Shown here one piece after another: positions 49,009 to 59,327 of a DNA stretch of 64,000 nt (the first letter of the stretch is position 1; each line of letters opens with the position of its first letter). Source of the DNA: Stentor roeselii (lineage: Eukaryota; Ciliophora; Heterotrichea; Heterotrichida; Stentoridae); NCBI GenBank assembly GCA_006503475.1, contig RSEH01000074.1, positions 1 to 64,000 of the forward strand, in the 5' to 3' direction. A program made the position numbers and the translations under genes. Below the pieces are notes generated by a model, which saw nothing but the letters and a program-made list of their open reading frames with translations, searched no databases and was not told where the DNA came from.

Positions 49009-50154
49009 ATGCAAGGAAAAGTGACCAAAACAGAGCCAAAGTCACTTCAAAAAATCACAGCAAAGGAAATAATGACTCCTTCATTTAAAGCGAATCGAGA
49101 AATGTCTCCAAAGTCAAGCACGACCTTCAAAGAAATCCAGAGACTTAAAAGTGAAAATTTGAAACTTGTTCATGAAATCGGGTCACTTAAAGACGAACTT
49201 CGGAGAAAAGACGAGTTTCAAGCTGTTTTCAACAACTTGAATGAAGAGAAGTACGACTTAAGACGAATGTTGTTGTATAAGGCTAAAGTTGCGAAGCAGG
49301 ATAGGATTGTAATTGAAAAACAGATTTACTTGATGCAGACTGCACTTGATGCTCAGCGCGCTCTTTACTTTCAGATGGAAAATATCATCGGCGGTATTCT
49401 CAAACTACTGAAAAATACTGAAAGACCGGAACAAGTCATTCATTCAATTTCTTCAATCATCAAATCAGCCTCAAAAATGCTGAAAGATGCGGAGTCAAGT
49501 TCACAAGTCGCTTATTCTCAACTTCTGTCTTCTCGAAAAGTCTCTGAATGTGTTGAAATCGACTCTTCTAACTTCCCTGATTGGAAAAGCTCTGTGAAAA
49601 TCTCAGGACAAGAGATTTTTGATGTGGAAATCACTTTGTCTGACCTTTTAAGTTGTCTTTTAACTGCTGGAAACCCGGGAATTGTGGGAAAAATTAGAGA
49701 CGCATGTAGCAAGTTGCTGAAACTTGGAATTCAGCTGCCTTTATACGCCCCTGAACCTGAAAATGATGTTTTTGATAATGAAGCTAAGAAAATCATCATT
49801 TTAAGTGTTAAGGCCAGCAGTAAAAATGAAGTAAAAGAAATTATTTCTAAACTTTCTAGTGAAAGAAAGAAGATTAAAATTGAAAAGGAACTATTGGAAA
49901 AAGAACTCGCTTCTAAGGGAAATGAAATTGAAATGCTTGAACTTGCTTTTAAAAATTTGAAGGCGGAATTGGAGATTAAGGGAAAAAATATTAGGATTTT
50001 GTTTGAGGAAAATTTGGCGAAACCTTTTGGGGATATTGTTGAAGTTTTTAGGAATGTTGATGCTTCTTCGGCTTTTCAATTGTTGACGGTTTTTAAAATG
50101 CATGAAGGGAAGATTAGGAAGTTTATTGATAGTTTTGCTGGGTTTAGTGTTTAG
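49009..50154 (+). CDS. coiled-coil protein, unknown
   Basis: 381 aa. Coiled coil spans about 40-130 and 270-345, with a helical, non-heptad middle (about 135-260) that may be a small domain (RPEQVIHSISSIIKSASKML). The N-terminus is basic with Ser-Pro sites. No membrane segment and no recognised motif. It follows the 48523 gene by 15 nt, so the two may be expressed together. Confidence 0.6.
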   Translation: MQGKVTKTEPKSLQKITAKEIMTPSFKANREMSPKSSTTFKEIQRLKSENLKLVHEIGSLKDELRRKDEFQAVFNNLNEEKYDLRRMLLYKAKVAKQDRIVIEKQIYLMQTALDAQRALYFQMENIIGGILKLLKNTERPEQVIHSISSIIKSASKMLKDAESSSQVAYSQLLSSRKVSECVEIDSSNFPDWKSSVKISGQEIFDVEITLSDLLSCLLTAGNPGIVGKIRDACSKLLKLGIQLPLYAPEPENDVFDNEAKKIIILSVKASSKNEVKEIISKLSSERKKIKIEKELLEKELASKGNEIEMLELAFKNLKAELEIKGKNIRILFEENLAKPFGDIVEVFRNVDASSAFQLLTVFKMHEGKIRKFIDSFAGFSV

Positions 50155-50253
50155 TATATTATTGGGATTTCAGTATTTTTTTTTTCTTGGATATGAATAG
50201 GAATTACTGTGTTTATGGAGAGAAATGATTAATACTTTAGTCTATCTACTAAA

Positions 50254-51597
50254 TTATTGTGGAACCTCTTCTAACTCATAAAATCCGATATACCCTTGAG
50301 TCTTCAAAACTTCAGCAATAGTGACTTCCTTAATATTCCTATCATTAAAGCAATACCACTTTTTATCCATATGATTTTTGCAATAACATTTATAATGTCC
50401 CATATTCATAAATCCAACATGTTCAATCATCGCATAAAGATAATAAACAGCTTTAGAATTTTTATTTTCTAAAAATTCCTTCAAATCAACAATTTCCGGA
50501 AAAAAAACATTTGCATTTGACTTAGAGTGTCTTGAATATTTCTTTAAAACAACAATCAAATTTATCGGAGGTTTTTTCAAGAAAGTATTCAATTTAAAAG
50601 GAGCTTTTTCATCGCACTGATAACAGAATCTCCAATTACCCATGTCATTATCACCAATATACACACTTTCAAAGTGAGCTCCAAGGCACACTCCTAAGTC
50701 AAGCCTTTTCCCTTTAGTAAAAAAAGAAGCGATGCTAGTCAATTTAGAAATCCAGATCTTCAGTTTAGTATCTACCTAATACTTACCTTGAGTATCACTC
50801 ACATTTCCTATATCAGGAACAGGAATATTGATATCAAAAAACTTTTCTTCTTTTTGAGTGATATTATTACAATTCAAACAAGTGGTAATCGTAGAAGTTT
50901 CTCCTTGAAAAATCTCTTCAATGACATTAATCTGATGTGTTTTTAAATTATCATTAATATAATCCAGTAAAAACATAAGCAACTCATGTGCATCACTTTG
51001 TTGTTTCCTTATAAACCAATCAGATGTCTCATAAACCACATCCACAAAATCACGAGGCAAGATATTTTCTCCTTTTCTCCAAAGAGACAAAATCAATTTC
51101 TGAAATTCACTTATAAGTTTATTAAATTGATATTTAGGAGGGTCTTGATTCTGATCATCTACAATTTTCTGAAAAAAATTCTTGAGTTTACTGCAGTTGC
51201 TTAAAGATTGAACTACTGAATTAATAAAACAAGTGTTGCCTAAGTTGATAAGGCCTCTTGTCCCTGGAGAATCATTTGTGTTTAAAATGCTTCCGATAAA
51301 TTCAGTGAAGTCTTCTCGAGTGTTGAATCGAGTCTCACAAGTTCTGCACCAGAAGGAGCCATCAGTTAGATTCATGTAAACGCAGGAAGTGTCTTCGTGG
51401 TTTATGTGCTGATCACAGAATAAGATTTTCTCACCTTTTTGATATAAACTCGTCATATTAAGCCATGTGAATGGTTCGGGTGTTAAGTCGTATTTGCATT
51501 GTTGACACCTCGCAGGAATATTTTGAGCGTAGATCTGATTTTTTTCTTTGAAGTAATTGTCTAACATGTCTTTGACTTCTTCACAAAAGTGCTCCAT
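50254..51597 (-). CDS. ubiquitin-specific protease with ZnF-UBP domain
   Basis: About 442 aa from exons 51597-50787 and 50771-50254. A ZnF-UBP domain at about 30-95 (CQQCKYDLT ... FWCRTCETRF) precedes a compact USP domain. Cys box is GLINLGNTCFINSVVQSL (about 115-132), followed by QQSDAHELLMFLLDY. A Cys-pair finger CLNCNNI lies before the splice. After it comes the His box GHYKCY with WYCFND. The catalytic Cys, His and Asp/Asn positions all look present, so it should be active. The UBP8/USP22 and USP16/45 groups share this layout, and the sequence does not decide between them. Confidence 0.88.
50772..50786 (-). other. 15-nt intron in USP gene
   Basis: Minus-strand GTAAGTATTAGGTAG, phase 1, A at position 10. 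Retention gives TAG in frame. Splicing joins the Cys-box half to the His-box half of the protease. Confidence 0.92.
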
Positions 51598-52088
51598 AAT
51601 TATTAGAATATTAGAAGATGATCAGTGTTATTTGAATTGGTTATTAACGTGATTCATTATCATTATAACCTTTGAAGAATACTCAAATACGCGAAAACAA
51701 CCTTTGATAATAATGCTCTATCTCTAGAATTAGATTTTTTGAGTTTGATTGAAACACTTACTTTGAATTATTTGATGCCTTTATTTTACTATTATTCTAA
51801 ACAGTGGTATATTTAGACAATCTCTACCTCCTATCTTTGTGAATTCAAAAAACATTGAAATATCTGTGATTAATACAAAAGCTATTCCTTCCAAATCTAT
51901 TAAACATGGTTAATTCGAAATTAGACTGAAATCTAAATACTCATCTATTCTTCCAAATCCAACTAACAATCACAATTAATTCCCCTTTCCCTTTCCCACC
52001 TCTCATCCATTCCAAATCCCTTCCAATCCCCCCAATCCCAAATCACTGACCAAAATCCAGTCATTTCAAAAATCCCATCCCAATAAAA
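51598..52088. other. divergent intergenic region, C-rich before citrate synthase
   Basis: No gene seen. From about 51950 to 52085 the plus strand is strikingly C-rich and nearly free of G (runs such as CCCCTTTCCCTTTCCC), directly upstream of the citrate synthase ATG. Confidence 0.6.
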
Positions 52089-53417
52089 ATGTTTGGATCA
52101 TTGGTGAAGAAACATTTCGCAACGATGCATCAAAGATTCTCAGAGATCCTTCCAGAAACACAAGAAAGACTTCTAAAGCTTCGAAAAGACCACGGCCAAA
52201 AAGTTCTCGGCACGATCACAATCGACCAAATCATCGGAGGAATGAGAGGAATCAAAGGCCTTCTGACAGAAACCTCTCGACTGGACCCTCAATTCGGAAT
52301 CCGCTTCCGAGGACTGAGTCTTCCGGAATGTCAAATTCGTCTTCCTTCAATAAAGCGAGAGCCTATTCCAGAGTCAATCTTTTATTTGCTGATAACAGGT
52401 GAAGTGCCTTCCAATGATCAAGTCGAAACTTTAGTCAAGGACCTTGAAGAGAGAGCTTCAAGTTTTCCTTCATACGCCGAAGATATAATGAATAGCTTGT
52501 CGAAAGACTTACACCCAATGAGTCAACTCAGCATCGGTGTCTTAGCCCTTCAAAATGAAAGTCTTTTTCAAAAAGCCTATCGCTCTGGCGTCGCAAAGGA
52601 AAAACTCTGGGAAAGTGCTTTAGAAGATAGTTTAAACCTCGTTGCACGTATTCCGAAACTAGCGGCGATTATTTATAGGAACAAGTATCGTGATGGAAAA
52701 CTTGGAAAGACTCGAGAAGGAGCTGATCTTTCTGAGAACTTAAGCAGGATGCTTGGATTTGAAACTGAAAAGTTCTGGGAACTCATGAGACTTTACCTTA
52801 CACTCCACTGTGATCATGAAGGAGGCAACGTGAGTGCCCATACCAGTCATTTAGTAGGTTCAGCTCTTTCAGACCCTTATTTAGCTTATTCCTCTGCTTT
52901 AAACGGCCTGGCAGGTCCTTTGCATGGTCTTGCAAATCAAGAATGTTTGAAATTTATCATAGGAATGAGAGATGCCATGGGTGACAACCCGTCTGAAGAA
53001 CAAGTAGAAAATTACCTAAAGGAAACCATGGCTAAAGGACTCGTCATTCCTGGTTTCGGACATGCTGTGCTCCGAATAACAGACCCGAGATTCACTTGCA
53101 ATATGGAATTCGCGAGAAGATACATGCCTAATGATGTCCTTTGCAAAATAGTCGCTACTCTCGCTAAAGTCGCTCCAAAGGTTTTACAAGCGACTGGAAA
53201 AGTAAGCAACCCCTTTCCCAATATTGACTGTCACTCTGGTGTATTACTTGCTCACTTCGGATTAACTGAATATGAATATTACACTGTTTTGTTTGGAGTT
53301 TCAAGAGCCATCGGGTGCTCTGCTAGTCTTGTTTGGAGCCGAGCTCTTGGACTTCCTCTTGAAAGACCGACAAGTGTGACTCTTGATGAATTAGAAGAAT
53401 ATATTAAAAAGGGTTAG
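52089..53417 (+). CDS. CS: mitochondrial citrate synthase
   Basis: 442 aa. It matches the eukaryotic type I enzyme, which condenses acetyl-CoA and oxaloacetate to citrate in the TCA cycle. Catalytic residues are the His in LTLHCDHEGGN (about 241), the His in GPLHGLANQE (about 278) and the Asp in NIDCHSG (about 379). IIGGMRGIKGLLTETS and FRGLSLPE are further family marks. The first about 20 residues are basic with Phe and Met, a weak mitochondrial presequence. The C-rich 5' flank is the longest in the window. It is a single exon of family length. Confidence 0.97.
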   Translation: MFGSLVKKHFATMHQRFSEILPETQERLLKLRKDHGQKVLGTITIDQIIGGMRGIKGLLTETSRLDPQFGIRFRGLSLPECQIRLPSIKREPIPESIFYLLITGEVPSNDQVETLVKDLEERASSFPSYAEDIMNSLSKDLHPMSQLSIGVLALQNESLFQKAYRSGVAKEKLWESALEDSLNLVARIPKLAAIIYRNKYRDGKLGKTREGADLSENLSRMLGFETEKFWELMRLYLTLHCDHEGGNVSAHTSHLVGSALSDPYLAYSSALNGLAGPLHGLANQECLKFIIGMRDAMGDNPSEEQVENYLKETMAKGLVIPGFGHAVLRITDPRFTCNMEFARRYMPNDVLCKIVATLAKVAPKVLQATGKVSNPFPNIDCHSGVLLAHFGLTEYEYYTVLFGVSRAIGCSASLVWSRALGLPLERPTSVTLDELEEYIKKG

Positions 53418-53940
53418 TTAGATGAAACAGGAAATATGCCAATTCAAAAAGTTGAGAAGGTAGAGTTTCCTGAGTTTTTCTCAGCGTTTGCACAGCATAT
53501 TCTAATGAGAAGTTTGTTGTTGGTACGCTTGAAGATTTGTGTGAATGGTGCAGCCAAGGTAACCCAAATTACTTCAGGTTGTAGAAACTGCGTTATTTTC
53601 AGCAGGTACACAAACGAGTCACTAAGGAGATTATGTTGATTTCCTGCTGGTGAATTTAGAAATGTTGGGTTTTATAAGCATTTTATTAGATTTGGATATG
53701 GGATTTCGGGTTATTGGAATGATTGTTGGGGAATTTTAGAAAGATGAAAATTTTGATTGATTAAGATAAGAATTGAAGATTTTTTTATTTATGTTGAGGT
53801 TTATATTTGGATTATTGTTGGAGTAGATGGAAGGATTTTTTTAGTATTTTTCTTGGAGTAAGATTTAAGGGTTTTTGGATGTAGACTCGTTTTTTATTGC
53901 TCAAGGAATCTATGATCTCATCCATATCTGTGAATAATAA
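53418..53940. other. intergenic region with possible gene relic or structured RNA
   Basis: At 53436-53630 both strands contain broken protein-like frames, such as plus-strand EKFVVGTLEDLCEWCSQGN near 53506, and a nested inverted repeat at 53550-53591 (outer GCAG/CTGC, inner GTAA/TTAC). From about 53640 to 53890 the plus strand is T/G-rich, as in 5' flanks of minus-strand genes, so a small minus-strand unit may start near 53640. No complete gene is supported. Confidence 0.3.
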
Positions 53941-56163
53941 ATGGAATTCATAGAATCTGAGCTTGCAAGTATAAAGAACTCACTGATCCTTAACGTGCAA
54001 AAATACTTAGAAACAGGAAACTTCGAAAATCGCACAAATGCTGCTTATATTGAAGCCTATAGCAAGGTTTTGAACTTAGCGGATCAAGAGGATAATGCAA
54101 AGTATCTCTATGATTACTACAAAAACACGATCAAGACTTATACCAAAAAAACAGTATATCAAGATCTGATCTCAAAACGAGGTCAAGACCTATTGCGTAG
54201 TTTTTCAACAAGATGGGAAAAACACAAGATCCTAGTCTACTGGATGCAAAAAATCTTCTACTACCTTGACCGATACTACCTAAAAAACTCTTCACTTCCA
54301 AGTCTTTTCTTAGCCGGTGTCCAAATCTTCAAAGACGAGATTTTCTCAGCTTTAAAAAACCCTCTTCGGCTGGCCCTATTAGACCAAGTGGCTTCAGAAC
54401 GCATCGGAAACTACGTAGACCGAGACATAATAAAAAACACTCTTCTTTGCTTCGTACAGCTGGGAACCGAGAAGTTCACAATCAACAAAGTGAAAGACAA
54501 CGGCGAGGACAAGTTAGTCTGGGTGGCGTCTCCAGTGATCGCAGTATACAAAACTGAATTCGAATCTCACTTTCTAAGCGAAACAACTCGTTTTTACCAA
54601 GAAAAATCAAAAAAGTGGATAAACTCGATGTCATGCCCTGAATACTTAAAAGAAGTTCAAAAAGCTTTTTCTGATGAAGAAAATCGCCTGAGCTATTACC
54701 TTGACTCCAGCTCTCGAAACGACCTGCTCAAGATCCTGATTGATGAACTAGTTGACTGCAACGCGAAAACAGTTGCTGAGATGCCTGGATCAGGTTGTGA
54801 TGAGATGTTAAAAAGTGATAAAAGAGATGAATTGAAACTTATGTTTAATATTTTTAGGAAAAAGGAAACAACTTTTTTGAATATCACGGAAAAACTGAAA
54901 ATTCATATCGAGGCGAAAGGGTCTGTTATTGTTTCTGATAGCAGACTTCAGGAGGACCCTGTTGAGTTTACTAAGAAACTTTTAGAGTTTAAAGCTGATA
55001 TTGACAAGATGGTTGAGTATTCTTTTGAAAATCACTCAAGTTTTCAAAGGTGTAGAGATATGGCTTTTCAACATTTTATGAACAAGTCTCCACATTCGGC
55101 TCAGTTTATTGCTTCTTATTGTGACCATGAAATGAAAAAAGGGCTGAAAGGGGTTTCAGAGGATGAAACTGAAAGACGATTGGATTCTTTGATTAGACTT
55201 TTTGTGTGTCTTCATGATAGGGATGTTTTCATTAGGTATTATACAAGGTTTCTTGCTAAGAGGCTTTTGGATGAGTTGAGTGTCAGTGATGAGGCGGAGA
55301 ATAATATGATTTCAAAACTTAGGGTTGAATGTGGACATAATATTGTCAGTAAGATATCGAATATGGTTCAGGATAAAAGTCTTTCTGAAAATTTAATGAA
55401 AGAATTCAAGGGACTTACTCATAAAGGAACTCCTGATGGAATAGTCCTAAATGTAAGAGTCCTCAGAAACGGGTGCTGGCCTGAGCAATCACCAGAGCCC
55501 TGCAACCTTCCAGAAGAGCTAAAAAGATGTTTCAAGAAATTCGAAGATTTTTACCTAAACAAGCACCAAGGAAGAAACCTGACAGTCCTGCCCATATACG
55601 GAAGTCTTGAAATCGGTACAACCTTCTGCAGAAAGCCATTTATTTGCATCATAAACCCTTACCAGGCCTGTTTTTTGCTCTTATTCAACAAAAGCAACTC
55701 CTTCACAGTTGCCCAGTTAAAAGAAATAACCCGTCTAAGCGAAAACACTTTAAAGTCCAACCTAATCCCTTTCTTCAACCCGAAATCAAAACTTCTACTG
55801 AAGCAAAGCTCAGGAAAGACAATAAACGACGACGAAGAAATAAAAGTCAACCCAGACTTCAACAGCAGCAGCATAAAAAACACCTTTTTGCCGAAAAAGG
55901 TGAAAAAAGCAGAAGTAGTCAACAAAGAAGACGACAAAGCAATTGAAAATGAGAGAAAATTCATTTTAGACTCAGTAATCGTCAGAATCGCGAAAGGAAG
56001 AAAGACGATAAAGCACACTGATCTGATGACGGAAGTCATGAGACAAGTCACTCACTTTAAACCTCAGCCGCCGATGGTAAAGGCCCAAATTGAAAGTTTG
56101 ATTCAAAGAGAATTCTTGAGAAGAGACGAACAGGACAAATCGCTTTACATTTATTTACCTTAG
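53941..56163 (+). CDS. cullin, CUL1-like
   Basis: 740 aa. N-terminal cullin repeats (about 1-370) hold the adaptor-binding helices. The cullin homology region (about 400-620) includes DVFIRYYTRFLAKRLLDELS. The C-terminal winged helix carries the NEDD8 site IVRIAKGRKTIKH (Lys near 686), ending KSLYIYLP. Cullins scaffold RING ubiquitin ligases, with adaptors at the N-terminus and RBX1 at the C-terminus. CUL1 type is the best fit by length and ending, but CUL2-4 are not excluded. The start stands in GAATAATAAATG. Confidence 0.93.
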   Translation: MEFIESELASIKNSLILNVQKYLETGNFENRTNAAYIEAYSKVLNLADQEDNAKYLYDYYKNTIKTYTKKTVYQDLISKRGQDLLRSFSTRWEKHKILVYWMQKIFYYLDRYYLKNSSLPSLFLAGVQIFKDEIFSALKNPLRLALLDQVASERIGNYVDRDIIKNTLLCFVQLGTEKFTINKVKDNGEDKLVWVASPVIAVYKTEFESHFLSETTRFYQEKSKKWINSMSCPEYLKEVQKAFSDEENRLSYYLDSSSRNDLLKILIDELVDCNAKTVAEMPGSGCDEMLKSDKRDELKLMFNIFRKKETTFLNITEKLKIHIEAKGSVIVSDSRLQEDPVEFTKKLLEFKADIDKMVEYSFENHSSFQRCRDMAFQHFMNKSPHSAQFIASYCDHEMKKGLKGVSEDETERRLDSLIRLFVCLHDRDVFIRYYTRFLAKRLLDELSVSDEAENNMISKLRVECGHNIVSKISNMVQDKSLSENLMKEFKGLTHKGTPDGIVLNVRVLRNGCWPEQSPEPCNLPEELKRCFKKFEDFYLNKHQGRNLTVLPIYGSLEIGTTFCRKPFICIINPYQACFLLLFNKSNSFTVAQLKEITRLSENTLKSNLIPFFNPKSKLLLKQSSGKTINDDEEIKVNPDFNSSSIKNTFLPKKVKKAEVVNKEDDKAIENERKFILDSVIVRIAKGRKTIKHTDLMTEVMRQVTHFKPQPPMVKAQIESLIQREFLRRDEQDKSLYIYLP

Positions 56164-56218
56164 TTAGAGATAATGATTTCTAGTTTAAATGTCACTCATT
56201 CAACTGCTTTTGTTATAA

Positions 56219-56995
56219 ATGGACTTGAAAATTCAGAAATTTAAAGATATTACGCCCGGCAATGTGATTAAAGACCAAATCGATAATATACATAATTGTT
56301 ATCAGGATTTGAAGAATATTTGGAGTGATAATGCGAAAGATCAGGATGATTTTAAGAGAAAGTTTTTTATTACTTTGGGGACTGTGTTTGTTTTTGGATT
56401 TTTAGTGTCACAGATCTTGACGTTTTTGAATTTAACGAGGGAGGAAGGGTATATTCCTGAGACTCTTCAACCTATCAATGTTACTAAAGTTGTTAAAGAT
56501 GTGGATTATTTGATTGATTATGCATCGAGTGATAACGGGGGGTTGGTTAATAAAGAAAATTCAATGCCTGAGTATCTTGGGTGGTTCTCGAGTTTTTCTT
56601 ATAATAGACGAGATTCAGTTATTGATAACAACAACCAGCCAGGCCATTGTTGGCCATTTGAAGGTAACTACGGATTTATTTCATTGAATCTTTCTCATAA
56701 AATCTATCCAAAATCATTTACTTTGGTACACTTGAACACAATAAACTATTCAAACGCTCCGAAATATTTTAAAATTTTTAACTTAAACGGTATAGAAGAA
56801 TGTTTATTACTCGGAACTTTTCATTTCGACTTTGAGATTTCAGGAGAAAATAGAAAAAACTCGCAAAATTTTGAATGCCAGACACACTGCGAAGAACTAA
56901 CAGACGAGGTGCTATTCGAAGTGATAGAAAACTACGGAAGTAGCCAGACCTGTGTATATCAATTGAAAGTTCATGGATCGAGACCTGCTTATTGA
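56219..56995 (+). CDS. small SUN-domain membrane protein
   Basis: 258 aa. One membrane segment (about 48-68, ITLGTVFVFGFLVSQILTFL) leads to a SUN domain that fills the rest: VDYLIDYASSDNGGLV, NNQPGHCWPFEGNYG, ISLNLSHKIYPKSFTLVH, LGTFHFDFE and a final CVYQLKVHG. SUN proteins bridge the inner nuclear membrane to KASH partners in LINC complexes. The usual coiled coil between membrane and SUN domain is almost absent, so trimer formation may differ. The N-terminal about 47 residues face the nucleoplasm. The stop is 8 bp from that of the convergent gene. Confidence 0.9.
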   Translation: MDLKIQKFKDITPGNVIKDQIDNIHNCYQDLKNIWSDNAKDQDDFKRKFFITLGTVFVFGFLVSQILTFLNLTREEGYIPETLQPINVTKVVKDVDYLIDYASSDNGGLVNKENSMPEYLGWFSSFSYNRRDSVIDNNNQPGHCWPFEGNYGFISLNLSHKIYPKSFTLVHLNTINYSNAPKYFKIFNLNGIEECLLLGTFHFDFEISGENRKNSQNFECQTHCEELTDEVLFEVIENYGSSQTCVYQLKVHGSRPAY

Positions 56996-57003
56996 AAATT
57001 ATT

Positions 57004-58485
57004 CTAAGCACTTTTAAAGATTATTTGTTCAGCTCTGAAATCTTGGCAGTTGAATGAAATAAGTCGGTAGTCGTTTAGAAGGATGTAAAAAATACTTTCA
57101 CTGTTGAGAGGAGTGCTCATTGTATGCCATTCCACGTCTTTTACACCTGTTATTTTTTTCTCTTCCCAAGTTTTTAGGTCTTTTGTTAGGAAAACTTTTT
57201 CTCTTTGTAAGAGATAAACTATTCCTTGATAAACCAAAAGAAGTTTAGACGCATTAGTATTCATCTGTTTATACCCAGGTACCTTCTGATACAAGCTTCT
57301 ATCAGGGTCAAACACATACAAGTCTTTCCTTTTATATCCAGCAATCAAAATATTCCCTTCAAAGCTAACCGCCGAGCAAGGTCCAAAACTTTCAGGAGAA
57401 TTAGGAATTTTTTCCCACAAGTCCAGAAACTGTATATACCTTTCACTGAAATCATTATACCCTCCAAAGCTAAAAACAACCCCTTGATGATAAACAAGAC
57501 AATGATTTTTCTTCGGAATGCAAGAAGCGAGTTTCTTTATCTGTTTATCTGACTGAATCAAAAAGACTTCTGAGCTAGCAACATTGTTTTCTTCTCCTCC
57601 CGAGTATAAAATTTCATCTTCTTCTAAAGAACACCAAGCTGCCATCGGCTTCCAAAGAATTTTTGATGAGTTTAAAAAAGTTTCTTCATAAACTGCGCGG
57701 TCTGGGTAGATGTCGATGATTGAATCAACTTTCGGGTGAAATAAAGGAAGCCAGAGAGCTGAACGGATTGATGAAAGTGAAACAAATGAAAGAGAAATTA
57801 GTTGAGACAAGGAAATTTTTAAGGAATCGTCGGAAATTGAATATTGAAGAACTTTTCTCTCGAAAAAAGACTCACGTCGGTAATTTGAACGGAGAAGTTG
57901 ACATGATTTCGTCTTTGAACTTTGAAGTTTTCCTTTAAAAATCTCGTCTTTCGCTTCTTTTATCATTTCCTTTTGAAGAAGTTCAAGATTTTGCTTATAA
58001 GATGTGATTTCATTCAGCTTTACTTTGAAGTGATCATCGATTTGCTTTAAAAGAATATTTTTTCGTGTTAAAATCGCGTCTTTCGCGTTTTCCAACTGTC
58101 TTATCAACATCGAAAAACCTTGCTTCAAGCTGTTTATCTTTTCTTTTATCAGGTCTCGTTTGGGCAGGTCTTCCAAGGTTCTGACAAGATGATGCCATTT
58201 TTTTTGAATGAACATTTTCTCTCCTGTTCGAGTCACTTTTCTGCAGCATTCAAGACAATACTTCTGGAAAGGTTCAGAAGTGATGCTTAAGTAAGAAGGG
58301 GTATCGATCAGGCAGTCAGAGCAGATGTCGTTGTCAGGGTCGATTGTTTCACTGATGGAGACATTGCAGTCAGACTGAGGGTCTTTAAGTGATTTGGAGC
58401 ATTCTGAGCAGAGATAGATTTTTTCAGAGCCACCGATAGGAATAAGTTTTCCAGTTCTTGAACAAGAAGCGCAACTTTTTTCCAT
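57004..58485 (-). CDS. zinc-binding, coiled-coil, Kelch-like propeller protein
   Basis: 493 aa. The N-terminal about 90 residues hold paired Cys knuckles (CASCSR, LCSEC, ICSDCLI, YCLECCRK), then coiled coil at about 110-210. The C-terminal part (about 270-490) has Kelch-like blades: DEILYSGGEENNVASSEVFL, CLVYHQGVVFSFGGYND, NILIAGYKRKDLYVFD. The layout resembles a TRIM-like protein with a propeller. Whether the Cys region is a RING or B-box is unclear. The start codon overlaps an opposite-strand ATG (CATG at 58483-58486) that I do not think is used. Confidence 0.72.
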   Translation of the reverse strand: MEKSCASCSRTGKLIPIGGSEKIYLCSECSKSLKDPQSDCNVSISETIDPDNDICSDCLIDTPSYLSITSEPFQKYCLECCRKVTRTGEKMFIQKKWHHLVRTLEDLPKRDLIKEKINSLKQGFSMLIRQLENAKDAILTRKNILLKQIDDHFKVKLNEITSYKQNLELLQKEMIKEAKDEIFKGKLQSSKTKSCQLLRSNYRRESFFERKVLQYSISDDSLKISLSQLISLSFVSLSSIRSALWLPLFHPKVDSIIDIYPDRAVYEETFLNSSKILWKPMAAWCSLEEDEILYSGGEENNVASSEVFLIQSDKQIKKLASCIPKKNHCLVYHQGVVFSFGGYNDFSERYIQFLDLWEKIPNSPESFGPCSAVSFEGNILIAGYKRKDLYVFDPDRSLYQKVPGYKQMNTNASKLLLVYQGIVYLLQREKVFLTKDLKTWEEKKITGVKDVEWHTMSTPLNSESIFYILLNDYRLISFNCQDFRAEQIIFKSA

Positions 58486-58531
58486 GTTTAATGACTGTGA
58501 ATGTTTTAGGATATTGAAACTAGATAATATA

Positions 58532-59206
58532 ATGTCTGATGATCTCTTGTTTTATGAGTATTTGTATCAACATATTCAAAAAAGATTTTGCTTTGTTTGC
58601 AATATCAGCGGAACGAACTATCGAACATCTTGTGGGCATTACTTTCATTTAAGCTGTCTTGTTAACTACTATCATTATAACCCTGCATGTCCTGAATGTA
58701 GAAATATTATTTGTCTTGATTTCGTTCAAATGAACGAAATTGATAAGTGCTTTATTTGTAGTTCAACTTCATATCTTCAGAAATTTGATTGTTTTCACTT
58801 TTATTGTGCTTTCTGCTTGTTAAGGGAAAAACCGAGACTTGAATGTTGTAAAAAAACAGAGAAGAACTATTTGAAATTTATTTTAAATTGTTCACTTTGT
58901 GAAGAAAAGGTTTCTTTAGATAATTGTTCTTCAGTTACTTGTAAAGAACATGGAATAATTTGTAAGAAATGTCATAATTATAGTTTTTTGAATAAGGAAT
59001 GTATTGGCAAGTGTGGAAGGAAGGTGAATAATGCTTATGTTTCTTATTGTTTCAGCTGTTCTAATCAAGAAGTGATTCACTTCAGCAATAAAAGGTGTAT
59101 CAGTGGCTGTGAGGTCTGCATCAACTGTTTTTTATGGTTTTTCATTAACTTTGGTCCGAGTGAAGCATGTTACATCTGCTCAGAAAATCTAATTGAATAC
59201 AATTAA
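58532..59206 (+). CDS. RING-H2-type Cys-rich protein
   Basis: 224 aa from the ATG at 58532, which stands in GATAATATAATG; an upstream in-frame ATG at 58484 lies inside the neighbour's start codon. The first about 60 residues form a RING-H2: CFVCNIS ... CGHYFHLSCL ... CPECR. Four or five further Cys pairs follow (CFICSS, CSLCEEK, CKKCHN, CFSCSN, CYICSE), so several zinc units are likely. An E3 ubiquitin ligase role is inferred from the RING; substrates are unknown. Confidence 0.75.
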   Translation: MSDDLLFYEYLYQHIQKRFCFVCNISGTNYRTSCGHYFHLSCLVNYYHYNPACPECRNIICLDFVQMNEIDKCFICSSTSYLQKFDCFHFYCAFCLLREKPRLECCKKTEKNYLKFILNCSLCEEKVSLDNCSSVTCKEHGIICKKCHNYSFLNKECIGKCGRKVNNAYVSYCFSCSNQEVIHFSNKRCISGCEVCINCFLWFFINFGPSEACYICSENLIEYN

Positions 59207-59327
59207 CTAATCAAAAAACACATTAAAATCCCTAAAAAACCTTCTAATAAATCCTAAAATCTTATTTACTCTTCCTACTCTAAAATAAAAAAACCTTTAA
59301 CTTCCTTCTTTAGAAAAAGTCCTCTGA

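Noticed and set aside
58483-58486. Overlapping start codons (CATG) of the Kelch-like and RING genes
   Set aside because: The RING gene has a later ATG at 58532 in the typical AATATAATG context, and the 16 residues before it look like spacer.
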